Shown here one piece after another: positions 1-11,726 of a DNA stretch of 64,000 nt. The position numbers and the translations under genes were made by a program. The notes under the pieces are model-generated. The model saw nothing but the letters and a program-made list of their open reading frames with translations. It was not told where the DNA came from and did not search any database. How positions within the stretch are numbered: the stretch's first letter is position 1; each line of letters starts with the position of its first letter. The stretch spans positions 62,001 through 126,000 of the forward strand of contig NBIV01000101.1 in NCBI GenBank assembly GCA_003194525.1, written 5' to 3'. This DNA comes from Gracilariopsis chorda (taxonomy: Eukaryota > Rhodophyta > Florideophyceae > Gracilariales > Gracilariaceae).

Positions 1-1841
1 ATGGCTCAACTAGACGGCACCTATTGGTAAGATGCAGCACGCGACACAATGTTTAAGTACAACCTCATGCATCACGCCACCACGAATACATCTCCGTATC
101 AACTCTGATAAAACACCACACCACGCCTTCAACGAGTATTTACATTCGGGCAATTAGACACCGTACCCGTGTACGCCCCTAAAAAGAAACTGAAAACCCA
201 AGCGAGCCCAGCAAGATACATATACGCAACCCCATTGACACATGTTACAATCCTCAATCTACGCAGTGAATTATACTAACTCATAATGTCAACCGACTTT
301 CACCCCTACCACAAATCCAATGATCCCTCATACACAACCAGCACGGCAATCAAAGCAAGAACCAAGACCAAGCAACCAGCTCCATCCGAGTTCTACATAA
401 ACAAACCACCCTCCTCCAATCTGCAACAAGCCTGCAAGTACTCCGACGCAATACTATAGAGACAGCCACACAATGAGGAACTAAGTAACATCGACGGACA
501 TAACAGTATCCAATGGCTCCCGCCTGATTTTCAACCCAAACCAGAACTCATTATACCGCTTATGATGTTGTACAGATACAAACGACCAACCAAAGGGCAC
601 ATTACGCAACGCAAAGCTCGATGCAACCCGCAAGTATATTTGATGAAACCAGGGTTACACTTCGAACCCAAGCACACCACCACGTATACCGCCGATAGAA
701 CAACGCAAAGAATGCTTATTGCATTCCACACACTTACAAATCACCCCCTTGAACGTTTTGATATTACGTCCGCTTACCTCCACGAACGTTACGATTCCGA
801 CAAACCCTTTTATTTCAAACAGATGCCAACTTCCAATGGAACCTTCAGACGCAAAGGAAAGTATGGAAAATTCATTGGCAATCTCTATGGTCCCCACCTG
901 CCGCGTAGTACTACAATCATGCACTCAAAAAGTATCTCACATCACTTGGAATCAAAACCTGCGAGAACGACCCTGCCTCGACACTAAATCAACGTAAAAC
1001 AGCGGCCTCATAATAGTTAGTACAACCATTGACGACTTTTTAGTCCCTGCGTCCACCCAACCCCTCTTCGACACCTTATACCAGCAGTAATTGTGCAAAT
1101 AAAGACTCAAAAGACTGGGCACCCCAACACGTTTTCTCAACTGGACAATCCTACGCACCCCCACAGGGACTCATCTGTCACAAGCCGACGCAATTAATGC
1201 AGTACTGCAACAAACTGGCATGTAATCATGCAACCTCACACTCACACCTTACAACTCAATCCCCACACTCGACCACCAGAAGACAATCCCGCTACTCGAA
1301 CCTGCCGACGCAACAGATACATCACAGATAGTAGTGGCTGGGACATTTTTTGTGCCACCAATACGCTGGCACAGCACATGGCTCATCCACAACGCCATCA
1401 CCAACAGGTCTTGGATAGTCTCTCCAGATACCTCAAGGGAACGAAAACCCACGGCTTGCAATTTGAACGCAACGACACACTGCCCATCTCCCCACTCAAA
1501 TTATTCAGCAACGCCAATTCTGCGAGCGAAAATAATCGCAAATCGATATCGAGAACGCTCCACTGTGTAAACCACAGACCAATATCCTGAAAATCTTGCA
1601 AACAGAACATCATTGCACTATCCATAACCGAGGCCAAGTACATAGCGGCAACAAAAGCTACCAAACACACAGCTTGGATCTTTAAACTTATGAAGAACAT
1701 TCTCATACCAACAGAAAAGTCGACGCCTCACTACATAGACAATTAAACCGCTATTCTAATTGCAGGCAACCGAGCGCCAACCAAACTACGAAAGTACATC
1801 GACATCCGACACCATTTCCTTCAACACCATGCGGTGAACAA
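1..1841 (+). pseudogene. Ty1/copia pol remnant, truncated at both ends
   Basis: This is the back half of a copia polyprotein, seen as fragments in shifting frames. The first 250 bases read as the end of an integrase (a W..DAAR-like start, then SPYQL, then TFGQ). Around 742-800 is a copia reverse-transcriptase block (RFDITSAYLHE, later NLYG), near 1030 a TIDDFLVPA segment matches the YVDD active site, and near 1400-1450 is the SRYLKGTKTHGLQF block. The end of RNase H follows (ITEAKYIAATKAT, then HHFLQHHAVNNEV). Many stops and frameshifts make it dead. The left part lies outside the window and the right part is cut by element A's LTR. It is not clearly the same family as the copia element at 23138. 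Confidence 0.85.
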
Positions 1842-2666
1842 TGAAGTGCAACGCCCTCAGGGAGGGATTCTTGGTACTTGAACGCTTTCCCGATATTATC
1901 GGTTGTGTAGTGTGTATATGAACTACGCCCCACTATGGTGGATATGGACACGTGGGACACGGTTTTGGGTCAATTGGCGGTTGGCCACAGTAGTGGATGT
2001 TGCCACGAAATGTGGAGTATTTTAGTTAATAATATTTATTATTTTCACACCCATTTCTGGGAAGCTAGTACTTAGTGCGACGGCGCACTGCCGTCACACC
2101 AGTAAACCTTCCCCAACAAGGGACCCCAACCTGGGGAATTGGCTCTAGTTGTTGCCGCTTGCGCGCGTACTCTACTCCTCCTTGGAGGAAAACGCCGTAA
2201 ACCACGGGACATCTAACCCCCTTGCACATCTAAAGGGACCCATCACTGGGAGTATAATTGTTCCAATTGCATTGGTGTTTCGCGCTGTATAGGGATATTG
2301 TTACCGGCATCGCCGTTCGTCCCCGTCGCTCTCGCGACTCACTTCGCCCTTCTTTTTCTCCTCTTCGCCCTTCCTTTTCCCCTTTTTAGGGTAGCACCTC
2401 CCGCTATCCGCGGCCCTCGTGTGCGCATCCGCTCACACACCCCCACTTACATGGAAACATCCCTCTAGTGAGGACCACACCCTGCTCACGCGGATACCGA
2501 TTCTTCGCCTTCACCTCCCTGCGCGAGTCGCGACAGGTGTCTCTGGTCTTACAAACCGGCTTCGCCGTGACACCTCTGGGAGGGCTCTACCCAACTGGGT
2601 TCACCTCGTGAGAGGAAGATCCCGAACGTCTTTCGGTGTTTTTCCCCTTTGGGGCATTGCAACACA
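1842..2666 (+). repeat. 5' LTR of element A
   Basis: This direct repeat of 10923-11726 begins TGAAGTGC and ends AACACA just before the primer site. It has an extra 21-base pyrimidine-rich stretch near 2355 that the 3' copy lacks. Several small perfect hairpins lie inside, for example CCGAT/ATCGG at 1890-1902, CCCA/TGGG at 2239-2250 and CCCC/GGGG at 2644-2654. The start is placed by homology to the 3' copy and could be off by a few bases. Confidence 0.9.
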
Positions 2667-2669
2667 AAG

Positions 2670-2682
2670 TGGTCTCCCGACC
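2670..2682 (+). other. Primer binding site of element A
   Basis: TGGTCTCCCGACC starts three bases after the LTR and begins with TGG, as expected for pairing with the CCA end of a tRNA. The same 13 bases, within a 20-base identity, follow the 5' LTR of element D, so both families probably use the same tRNA primer. The tRNA was not identified. Confidence 0.75.
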
Positions 2683-2768
2683 TAGAATCGGTTTTTGTTT
2701 TCCCTCTTACGAGGTTTGTTTTTATTTACCGGAAGTTCCGTGATCGTTTCCCGTCGTAACTTTTTCTC

Positions 2769-4943
2769 ATGTGGAGAAATCCCTCCGATGCGGAGCCAGT
2801 GGTTAGGCATAGTCGCTCCCGCGACAACGCGGACACTTCCGAAGTTCGGTTCGTACCCCGTATCCCTTTACGGACAAGTTCCAGCCGTGCTGGCGCCGCT
2901 TCATCGCGGAATGATACCCCCGACCGGGAACCCCGGAACCTCCTTTTGCCCTCGTTATCACCCCCGCAGGGGAATGCAGCATCGACTCCGGCTGTTGCTG
3001 CAGTGCCCCAGGCACCCCGGCCTGCTCCCGCTGTCTCGGCTTTAAGCCCCCGTGGAACGGGCGATAACACCCCCCAGGGGACTTCCCTGGAATCCCAGGT
3101 CCGCGCTCTGTGGACCGCCCATGACACCCTTGTAGGGGAACTAAAATCCCTCCAAGAGGTGGTCTCGGCAACCCCCGTAAAGGAGGTCGCCGAGGAACTC
3201 CGTATTTTATGGTCTGACGTCAACTCCGTGTTGGAGAGTTTGGGACAACCCGCCACCTTCATCGAAGGAGTTGAAGCCCGTTTTGATCGGATTGGTGCCC
3301 GCCTGGAGACGCTGGAGCAGTTCTTCCTCATGGACACACCATCCCCGGGTGATCCGGTAAACGAGGCATCGCACAAAGACCAGCTTGCTGGGAAGAAGAA
3401 ACGCCGTCATCGACGGAAACACCACCGAAAATATTCGGATTCCGATTCTTCGAAATTGTCGGACTCATCCCGAAACCATTCGGTTAGCTCGAGCTCCTCG
3501 GATTCCGACTCGGAGGACGAGAAGCGAGGCTACTCCTCCCGCTCGAAGCGGTCATCGGCCACTGAAGGTGTGGTCCGAACCCGCCAGAAGGGGAGAAGAC
3601 ACCCCGGTCTCCGGGAATTGAAACCGACAAACCCGGATTACTGGAAGCTTTTATCATACCGGTACTACCGGCTCGAAGATTCGTCACTTGGACGTACGCC
3701 CCGTGGTACGGGAAAGGTGCGAGAATGCATTAAGCGAATGCAGCTCTCGCTCCGCAACCAGTATTTTACTGGAGAGGACCCAGTCCTAGTACTGGATTTC
3801 CTATCCTGCTTTGTAGCGGAGGCCGATATCCTCGGTATGAATGAAAGACAAGCCTATTTGGCTTTACCGTATTTCTTACGGGGAGTGGCGGAGGACCAAT
3901 ACACCTTTGTCAGAGGATCTTCTCGCGCCTCCGAGGGAGGAGTTACTTGCTGGCCGGAGGCTGTGCAGTATCTTCTGCGCTCCTACGCCACCAACACCGC
4001 TATTCAGCAGGCTATCCTCGCTTTGCGAGATACACGCCAGCGTGCTGGAGAGACCGAGACCGATTATTCGGTGCGCCTTAACAAGGCTTTCCACAGATGT
4101 GGTAACGTATACCCCGCTGTGGAGCGCAGTACCATGTTCATCGATGGTCTTGACAAGGCAATCCGGAGTTTAGTTACCCGTTATCGGGAGGACAAGCGGA
4201 GGATCACCTACCTCGAGCTGGTCCAACACGCTCGAGCGGAAGGGGATGCACTTCGTGCAAGAACTCCGAACAATCGGTGTAAATCCGCCAAGGCGTTGTT
4301 GCTGGAAAGCGAAGCTTCCTCTCTCCCGCTCACCGCGGATGGGAACCCTGGACAGGGATTTGATACCGTGCATTTAGTGCAGGGGGATGGTGTGTCGATA
4401 CCCACCAGTGATTTACCGTCAACGACGGAGATGACCCGTGATACGGGAACGGACGACCCCGTTCTATACGGTGGTAACAGTCGGGTTCAACCCCAACGAC
4501 TCCCGTTTTCAAACGGTCAATCCCGTTATCAACGGCCTGGATGGACTGACACCCGCCCTGTGGTTCGCTTCTCCGATACTCGGAATAATAATCCGCGTGT
4601 CGCGGTGTTGGCTCTCATATGCCACCTGTGCTATACCCATGGCCATACCTCACCTCAGTGTATTTGTTCACTGAAGGATATGGCCAAGGTAGTGGCAAAT
4701 TATGAGGCCCTCACTCCAGAGGAGAAACGTTCCGTCCCGACGGCTTCCTACCTCCGTCCTAAAACGGACTTTTCCCACGCCCTACCACAGACCGCGCGTG
4801 CGCGGCAAGCTTCATACACCCCGATTCGGGAGATCACGCAACCACCCGTTGCAACCCCCGCTTATGCGGATAGAAACCCCCGTCAACGGGATGAAGCATT
4901 CGTTGTCGAGGAAACCAACCCACCGCCGAAGGCGGAAAACTAA
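2769..4943 (+). CDS. gag: Gag polyprotein, element A (724 aa)
   Basis: Structural protein of the virus-like particle. An ATG at 2769 opens a 724-residue frame ending TAA at 4941-4943. The first 200 residues are Pro/Ser rich and acidic. About residues 210-260 form a Lys/Arg/Ser block (RRHRRKHHRK, then SSSSSDSDSEDE), likely nucleic-acid binding or nuclear targeting. The middle holds a capsid-like region with an FLSCFVAEAD block and IDGLDKAIRSLV. A canonical zinc knuckle C-x2-C-x4-H-x4-C (CHLCYTHGHTSPQC) lies about 100 residues before the end. It is the same length as Gag of element D and alignable in the capsid, with only moderate identity. The frame is intact. Confidence 0.92.
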   Translation: MWRNPSDAEPVVRHSRSRDNADTSEVRFVPRIPLRTSSSRAGAASSRNDTPDREPRNLLLPSLSPPQGNAASTPAVAAVPQAPRPAPAVSALSPRGTGDNTPQGTSLESQVRALWTAHDTLVGELKSLQEVVSATPVKEVAEELRILWSDVNSVLESLGQPATFIEGVEARFDRIGARLETLEQFFLMDTPSPGDPVNEASHKDQLAGKKKRRHRRKHHRKYSDSDSSKLSDSSRNHSVSSSSSDSDSEDEKRGYSSRSKRSSATEGVVRTRQKGRRHPGLRELKPTNPDYWKLLSYRYYRLEDSSLGRTPRGTGKVRECIKRMQLSLRNQYFTGEDPVLVLDFLSCFVAEADILGMNERQAYLALPYFLRGVAEDQYTFVRGSSRASEGGVTCWPEAVQYLLRSYATNTAIQQAILALRDTRQRAGETETDYSVRLNKAFHRCGNVYPAVERSTMFIDGLDKAIRSLVTRYREDKRRITYLELVQHARAEGDALRARTPNNRCKSAKALLLESEASSLPLTADGNPGQGFDTVHLVQGDGVSIPTSDLPSTTEMTRDTGTDDPVLYGGNSRVQPQRLPFSNGQSRYQRPGWTDTRPVVRFSDTRNNNPRVAVLALICHLCYTHGHTSPQCICSLKDMAKVVANYEALTPEEKRSVPTASYLRPKTDFSHALPQTARARQASYTPIREITQPPVATPAYADRNPRQRDEAFVVEETNPPPKAEN
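4934..4940 (+). promoter_or_regulatory. Putative -1 ribosomal frameshift site
   Basis: Gag ends GCG GAA AAC TAA. The heptamer G GAA AAC lies at the very end and pol is open in the -1 frame from 4874 (after TAG at 4871-4873) onward, giving an overlap of about 70 bases. A hairpin TCTCCC/GGGAGA lies at 4953-4968, 12 bases downstream. Element D has the same heptamer in the same place. Confidence 0.65.
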
Positions 4944-7900
4944 CTGAGGGAGTCTCCCCTTTGGGAGAGGCGTCCTCAAGAACGAGGCTGTTGGCGCCCG
5001 AGGCGTCCTCGCCTCGCTCCCCGGTGAAAGTCCTCTCGAGGAAAGACACCGCCGACGCGGACTCTGCGCACCTCAGTGTGTTGCGTCGCCCGTGGATACG
5101 GAGTAAAAATCCCCGGATTCCCGGTAGAGTCTTGGTCTTGGCCAAACGCAATTATAAGGTCTATGCCGACCTTGGCCTTGATCCCCAGTTTATGGTGAGG
5201 TTTCTCACCGTCCTGGATACAGGTGCAGGCCCCAACTTCGTTGTGGAATCATTGTTACCCCCGCTTGTGCGGTCGCGTATCCGCTCTGACGCGGTCCCCG
5301 ACATTTCGGATGCGAACAACAATCCGTTACAAACGGTGGGCACAGTGGACCTCGTCGTGAGACTTGGTACCTCTGTGGTGAAGTTAGACTTCATCGTTTG
5401 CCGTTCATTGGCAGCACCAGTCATACTGGGATGTGATTACTGCGACAGATTTGTCGACGCAATCAGGCCCCGCCTCAGGCGTGTAGAACTTGACGACGGA
5501 TCGTCGGTTCCGATTGTTCGCCGCCCGCTAAAGCCGTCCTCTCGGAAACAAGTTCCGCTCCCTGCTGCGCAGGAACCACCGCCCGCGTCCCGCGAGTCCA
5601 CCAAGCTCCGCGTCGCTGCCTCGGTTTCTATACCGGCTGAGTCCCAAGTCTGGGTGCAGGTAAATTCCCGCCAACACGGTCTTCGGGTTATACAACCCCT
5701 CGCCTCGTTGTACGAATCCCAGCTGGCGCTGGCTAATGGAATTGTCTCCATTTCCCCGGATGTTGCTTTCCGGATATTGGTTGCCAACCTTGGCAAATAC
5801 CCCCAGTATCTGGTCAAACACCAAGTAATTGGGAGTGTAACCCCCCATCCTATGGGAATGCTGCCAACAAAGATGACAGCCGCCGATGTACTCGGAGTTA
5901 CCACCTCTTCTGAGGAGTTCGCCCCGCCGTTCGAAGACGTCAAGTCTAAGGAGGGGGAGGAAACCGCTACTTCAGCGTCGAACACACCGAGTAACTCGGA
6001 ATTGCGAACCACACCTGTTCCACAGGACAAGGCTCCATCGAACAACGACCGGATTGATCCGGAAAAGGCACTTGAAGCGCTGGACTTCAGCCACGTGCCA
6101 GAGTTGCACCGCGACAAACTCCGTACAATGTTACGGGAATTCACCACAATGTGGGATGGCTCGCTTGGCGAGATTAATGCAACGGAACACCGGATCGATT
6201 TAATCCCCGGTGCGCGACCGGTTGCACAACCCCCTTACAGGGCAGGTCCGAAAGCTCGGGAAGAGGAGCAGTCCCAAGTGGACAAGATGCTCCGCGCAGG
6301 TGTGATTGAGCCCGCTCAATCACCCTGGGCATCCCCAGTTGTACTGGATTTAAAGGCCGACGGAACCTGGAGGTTCTGTGTCGACTACCGCCGGCTCAAT
6401 GCCGTGACTGTTAGGGACACGTACCCCATCCCTCGTATGGACGAGTGAATTGACTCCCTTGGAGACGCCACCGTGTTCACGGCCCTTGATGCCAATTGGG
6501 GATATTGGCAAGTACCTGTCAGACAGGAGGATCGCGACAAAACCGCATTCACCTGCCATGCAGGAACGTACCGCTTCAAGCGGATGCCATTTGGGTTAAC
6601 CAACGCCCCCGCCACCTCTCAGCGTGCAGTAGATATTCTACTCAACCGCTTTAAGTGGCGGAGCTGTCTGGTCTACCTTGATGATATTATCATCTTCTCC
6701 AACTCGTTGGACGACCATCTCACTCACGTCCGAGACGTGCTGACCGTACTCCGCGATGCGGGAATTACCCTCAAGTTGAGGAAATGCGAGTTTTTCACAG
6801 ATACTGTGAAGTATCTGGGTCACATTATCCGTCCTGGACGGTTAGCGATCGAGAAAGCTCGAGTCAAATCCCTCGTTGAGGCGAAAGAACCCCGTACTCA
6901 AACGGAACTGCGCTCCTTTCTGGGGCTGTTCAACGTCTATCGACGGTTTATCCCGAACTTTTCGGATACTGCAGCGCCCCTGAACGCGTTGTTGCGAAAG
7001 GGGAACCCCCCAAAACTGGAAACATTTACGCCCGAGCAATCGGAAGCTTTTAACTCCTTAAAGGAGGCTGTCACATCAGCACCAATCCTACATCTCCCAA
7101 AACTTGAGTTGCCATACTCCGTAGATACGGACTCGAGCGACTACCAAGTCGAGTGTGCTCTTTTTCAAACCACCCCCGAGGGGGAACGACATCCAATTGG
7201 TTATTGGTCACGTTCGCTCAATGTACATGAGCGGAACTACTCCGTATCGGAGAAAGAGTGCCTCGCCGTCGTATGGGCGATGACCACTCTGCGCCCCTAC
7301 CTTATGGGAATTCACTTCACCGTGTACACGGATCATTCCTCATTGAGGTGGTTGATGAATATCTCCGACCCGTCGGGACGCCTCATGCGCTGGAGACTCC
7401 GCCTCGCGGAATATGACTTTCAAGTCATTTATAAAAAGGGTGCGCAGAACACCCAGGCCGACGCTTTGTCGCGGTTACCCACAAGTGGGGAAGCACTCCC
7501 AACGGAGGATGATGAAGTCCCATGGTTCATGGCTATAGACCCGGATGATCCGGAATATGCCGTCGAGGCTAGGCCAGAAACCTGGGACGAGGATGCTGAT
7601 TTTGACGAACTACTCGCATCGCGAGATAAATCTGAGAACCCGTTACCGGGAAATTCTATACCGGTATCACCGGAAAACATGATCCGAGAACAATTTGGCG
7701 ACCCATTCTGTACGAGAATTCGTGCCCGTATCAACGGTGGTGAAGATCTCCCTTTCGGGGTAAACGACAAAGGCTACCTCGTAAGAAAGGTCGAAGCCCG
7801 CCCACAGATTGTGGTACCACATTCCCTGCAATCGCGGGTGTTACATCTATCACACTACGCCCCCATTGGAGGTCACCCAGGTGGGAGGAAACTCTACCTA

Positions 7901-10666
7901 ACTCTGCGAAGGGATTTCTATTGGCCCGCAATGGCGGTGGATTGCTACGCAACTGTGCGGTTTTGTAGCGCATGCGCGAAGAATTCCGTCAAGCTCCGCA
8001 AAAATGCGAAGAAGATGAAACTATTCCCCGCAAGGGCGCCACTCGAGTTTATCGCAATTGATCTTCTCGGACCACTACTCACCACAAAACTTGGAAACAA
8101 GTTTCTACTTGTCATCACCGACCGCTTTTCTAAGCTGGTACGAACTGTCCCTCTTCGGAGGATAACCGCTCTCACGGTGGCCCAGGCTCTGGTGACGCAC
8201 TGGATTTTTGTCTACGGTCCCCCTGTGGAGGTGCTCTCCGACAACGGGAGGCAGTTCGTGACCAAGTTCTTCCAGGATGTTTGTCGCATCCTGGATGTCA
8301 AGAACTTGTTCACGACTACCTACCACCCCCAGTGTAATGGGCAATTTGAACGGTTTAACCGGAAGTTACTCGCGGCGTTACATTCCTACGTCGTAGACCA
8401 CCCAACGAATTGGGATCTCTACGCTGAGGCGGTAACATACGCGTACAATACGCAGGTACACCGGACTACCGAAGTTTCGCCATTCGAGTTGGTTCTATCT
8501 AGAACACCCCCGCCTGTGGCGCTGGAACCCCAAGCTACCTTGGACAATTTCCCATCTGTGGGTATCTACCGGCAGCAATGGAAGCAATGGCTTTCCAAGC
8601 TGGTCCCCGCTGCGCGGAAGTCTATGGCACGAGCCCAAGCCGCTTACAAGCGGGATTTTGACGCTCGCTTGCGAGGAAAGACCCCCCCGATTCGGGCAAA
8701 TAACTACTTCTTCATCAGGAAGGAGTACTACAACCCGGAACGGGAGAAGCGTCACAAAATCTCGCCTGTGGCGGATGGACCCTTCAAGGTCATCTCTGTT
8801 AACACCGACACTGTCGTGGTAGAGATGGGCGACACGCACGAACGGATTTCCCGTGATAGTGTTGTCCTTGCCCCTCCTCCCTCGTCAGAGGTAGTCCTGG
8901 ATCCAGGCAACCCCGTTTCTACGGACTCCGCAACACCGGAATCATCCGGGAGTACTAGGCTTACGGTACTACCGCACCCCAGCCGGGGACTCTCAGACCT
9001 ACCGACTCTGTCGGACTCACCGGCTCAGCCGGGTAATTCGGGCCTCTCAGCGCCCGCCCCTACCACGTCTACCCCACTGGCGCGCATCTATACCCGCCAG
9101 GCGGGGAATGTTATCCCTTATCCCGCCGCTCCGTCTAAGGAGGGGGAGGAGAACACTCGTTTTCGAGAAACGATATCGCCGTCGCAACAGGAAACACACC
9201 GTAACATACGGAACACTGACCGTGGAGCACGGAGTATGTCACGCGACACTAATCCACCGTTCCCGGGCAGTGCTGTGCAACAGGAACCAGACGCGCAGGC
9301 CCCGCAAAAGCGGCAAATACACCGTTTGTCACTGGAAAACGAGAAGCCTCACTCCAATACCGCAGCAGCGGAAAGGCAATCGCCCGATCCCTCCCCGGAG
9401 GCATCGCCACAAACGCGGAAAATATACCGTGCTACACGGGAAGTTGAAGCGCAACTACCGCACACCCCTGTCAGGGAAGCATCCCCGATAAGGGAATATG
9501 GTGACGATTGCCCCCAATCCCCTGAGCAGGGCGATGCCTTGAAGCCGCCGTTGGCGAAAGTCCCCGCGGAAGCTGTTCAATCAGGTCGATCAGACCCGCG
9601 CCTTGCGGAGAAGGGGCGCCCAGATACGCCGGCCTCACAGGGAAATACCCATACCCCTCTTGGGGAAAAAGGCAGCCAAGGCGCAGTTGAAGCTTTAAGC
9701 CCTGGCTCGCAAGCACCGGAAACGCCTCCCGTCGTTGACGGAATCGAAGCCCCCGCTACGGGGAATAATTTGCGCCAACCCCCGCATCGCTGCGGCGAAG
9801 AACCGAGGAACTCGGGAAAAACGCGCGCCATCGCACGCTCGAAACCGGTCGTACCGGACGCTGCTCCTCCTCATGGAGATGGTGCACCGCGCTTAGCGGC
9901 AATTCCCCTGAAAAGGGTATCATCGGCACCTGCCCGGCACCCCTCAAAGGGGAATTTTGACCCAAATACCGGTGTACCGGAGTTAGCCCCAGGCAACCCG
10001 TCAGTAGCCGGGGACAGCACGGCATCGCCGGAACGTATGGTGCAGAGCGCTCAGGCGCCTGGCAGGGAGGCGGTTTTCCACCCAATCACCGTGTCGCACG
10101 GGAAGCCCCAGGGGATTGTGGAAATGCCGATCCCGCAGGAGCGGTCATCTTCCCGCGAACTCGCGGTTCGTGAGCTCAACCTCGAAGGCAGAGCCCAAGT
10201 CCCCCGCCGACTGGCGGTTCGCCCGCAATACCGCGAAAGCGGAAATGAACCTACCCCAATGGGGAATGACTTGCCGGTGAAAACCGTGGCACCACACACC
10301 CTCTTGAGGGATATCTTCCCGCATGAGCAGCGGCCGCTATCACAGCGCACGGCAACGCCGGAGTTATCGCCGAACACCCTGCTAAGGGACATTATACCGC
10401 ACAGCGGGCAGCCCCCGCAAGGAAGTACAACCACCACCCGGCACGGCCGGCAGGTCTACGAACGAGAGTTCGTAGTAGACCGACTTGTCGGACACACCTG
10501 GGACCAGGATGGTATTCTACAATACGGCGTCCACTGGTACGGGTACGACCCTAGTGGGGATACGTGGGAGCCAATTGAACACCTCCCACGGTCGCAGGTC
10601 CTGCGATACCACCGTCAAACGGGAACTGCAGCCCCAGCCACGCTGGTTAATGCCCAAGTTGGGTAA
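4940..10666 (+). pseudogene. pol: Pol polyprotein of element A with one nonsense codon
   Basis: One frame from the shift site to 10666, broken only by TGA at 6446-6448. Domains in order: aspartic protease (LDTGAGPN near 5213, then VILGCDYCDRF); reverse transcriptase (FCVDYRRLNA, the stop, LDANWGYWQVP, MPFGLTNAPAT, YLDD at 6674-6685); RNase H (DTDSSDYQ, TDHSSLRWLM, ADALSRL); integrase with HHCC finger (HLSHYAPIGGHPGG, CSACAKN) and DDE residues (AIDLLG, LSDNGRQF, GQFERFN); GPF box; then about 520 Pro/Gly-rich residues; and a chromodomain (HWYGYDPSGDTWEP) at 10465-10600. The stop lies between RMDE and IDSLGDA; element D has Cys at this position, so a single base change is likely. The element probably cannot transpose by itself. 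Confidence 0.93.
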
Positions 10667-10910
10667 CGTTGCCGCGCGAGCGGAGAGCGATAGGAAAGGA
10701 TAACAAGGCAAGGTCCGTCGAAGACGGGGAACTCAAATGAGAATCACCGTTCAAAACGGGAAAGTTTATTCAAGGGAGCAGCTAGCTCCCCACAACACTA
10801 TACTACAATAGCCGGCTATGCCAGGAAAGAAGAACCGAAGACGGCGTACGCGCTTTTATCACCCATTTTCGTCTGGGAACCCTCCGCGTCCGCGGTCGTT
10901 TTCCCGTCTT

Positions 10911-10920
10911 AGGGGGGGGA
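10911..10920 (+). other. Polypurine tract of element A
   Basis: AGGGGGGGGA, two bases before the 3' LTR, is the expected plus-strand primer for LTR retrotransposon reverse transcription. Confidence 0.75.
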
Positions 10921-10922
10921 TC

Positions 10923-11726
10923 TGTAGTGCCACGCCCTCAGGGAGGGATTCTTGGTACTTGATCGTTTTCCCGATATTATCGGTTGTGTAGTGTGTATAT
11001 GAACTATGCCCCACAATGGTGGATATGGACACGTGGGACACGGTTTTGGGTCGATTGGCGGTTGGCCACAGTATTGGATGTTGCCACGAAATGTGGAGTA
11101 TTTTAGTTAATATTATTTATTATTTTCACACCCATTTCTGGGAAGCTAGTACTTAGTGCGACGGCGCACTGCCGTTGCACCAGTAAACCTTCCCCAAGAA
11201 GGGACCCCAACCTGGGGAATTGGCTCTAGTTGTTGCCGCTTGCGCGCGTACTCTACTCCTCCCTGGAGGGAAACGCTGTAAACCACGGGACATCTAACCC
11301 CCTTGCACATCTAAAGGGACCCATCACTGGGAGTATAATTGTTCCAATTGCATTGGTGTTTCGCCCTGTATAGGGATATTGTTACCGGCATCGCCATTCG
11401 TCCCCGTCGCTCTCGCGACTCACTTCGCCCTTCTTTTTCTCCTTTTTAGGGTAGCACCTCCCGCTATCCGTGGCCCTCGTGTGCGCATCCGCTCACACAC
11501 CCCCACTTACGTGGAAACATACCTCTACTGAGGATCACACCCCGCTCACGCGGATACCGATTCTTCGCCTTCACCTCCCTGCGCGAGTCGCGACAGGTGT
11601 CCCTGGTCTTACAAACCGGCTTCGCCGTGACACCTCCGGGAGGGCTTTACCCAACTGGGTTCACCTCGTGAGAGGAAGATCCCGAACGTCTTTTGGTGTT
11701 TTTCCCCTTTGGGGCATTACACCACA
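10923..11726 (+). repeat. 3' LTR of element A
   Basis: Direct repeat of 1842-2666, beginning TGTAGTGCC and ending ACCACA. It is 21 bases shorter because it lacks one pyrimidine-rich segment near 11435. The 240 bases between the end of pol (10666) and the purine tract are non-coding. Confidence 0.9.

Larger units (their letters stand above)
1842..11726 (+). mobile_element. Ty3/gypsy chromovirus, element A (9.9 kb)
   Basis: A full-length LTR retrotransposon in the order LTR, primer site, gag, protease, reverse transcriptase, RNase H, integrase, chromodomain, purine tract, LTR. That order plus the C-terminal chromodomain identify a Ty3/gypsy chromovirus. The LTRs (825 and 804 bases) differ by about 30 substitutions by eye and one 21-base indel, so insertion is not recent. 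The flanking pentamers (AACAA left, GAATC right) do not match, and the left flank is copia while the right flank is a reversed family C relic, so the two ends no longer sit in the original target. Confidence 0.95.

Noticed and set aside
2726-3376. 216-codon minus-strand frame opposite gag of element A
   Set aside because: Shadow of the strongly biased gag codons; no motif, and gag itself has clear domain evidence.
5437-6147. 236-codon minus-strand frame opposite pol of element A
   Set aside because: Antisense to the protease to reverse-transcriptase region; low-complexity Ser-rich product without a domain.
9108-9491. 127-codon plus-strand frame inside pol of element A
   Set aside because: Out-of-frame reading of the hairpin-rich linker; Arg/His low complexity.
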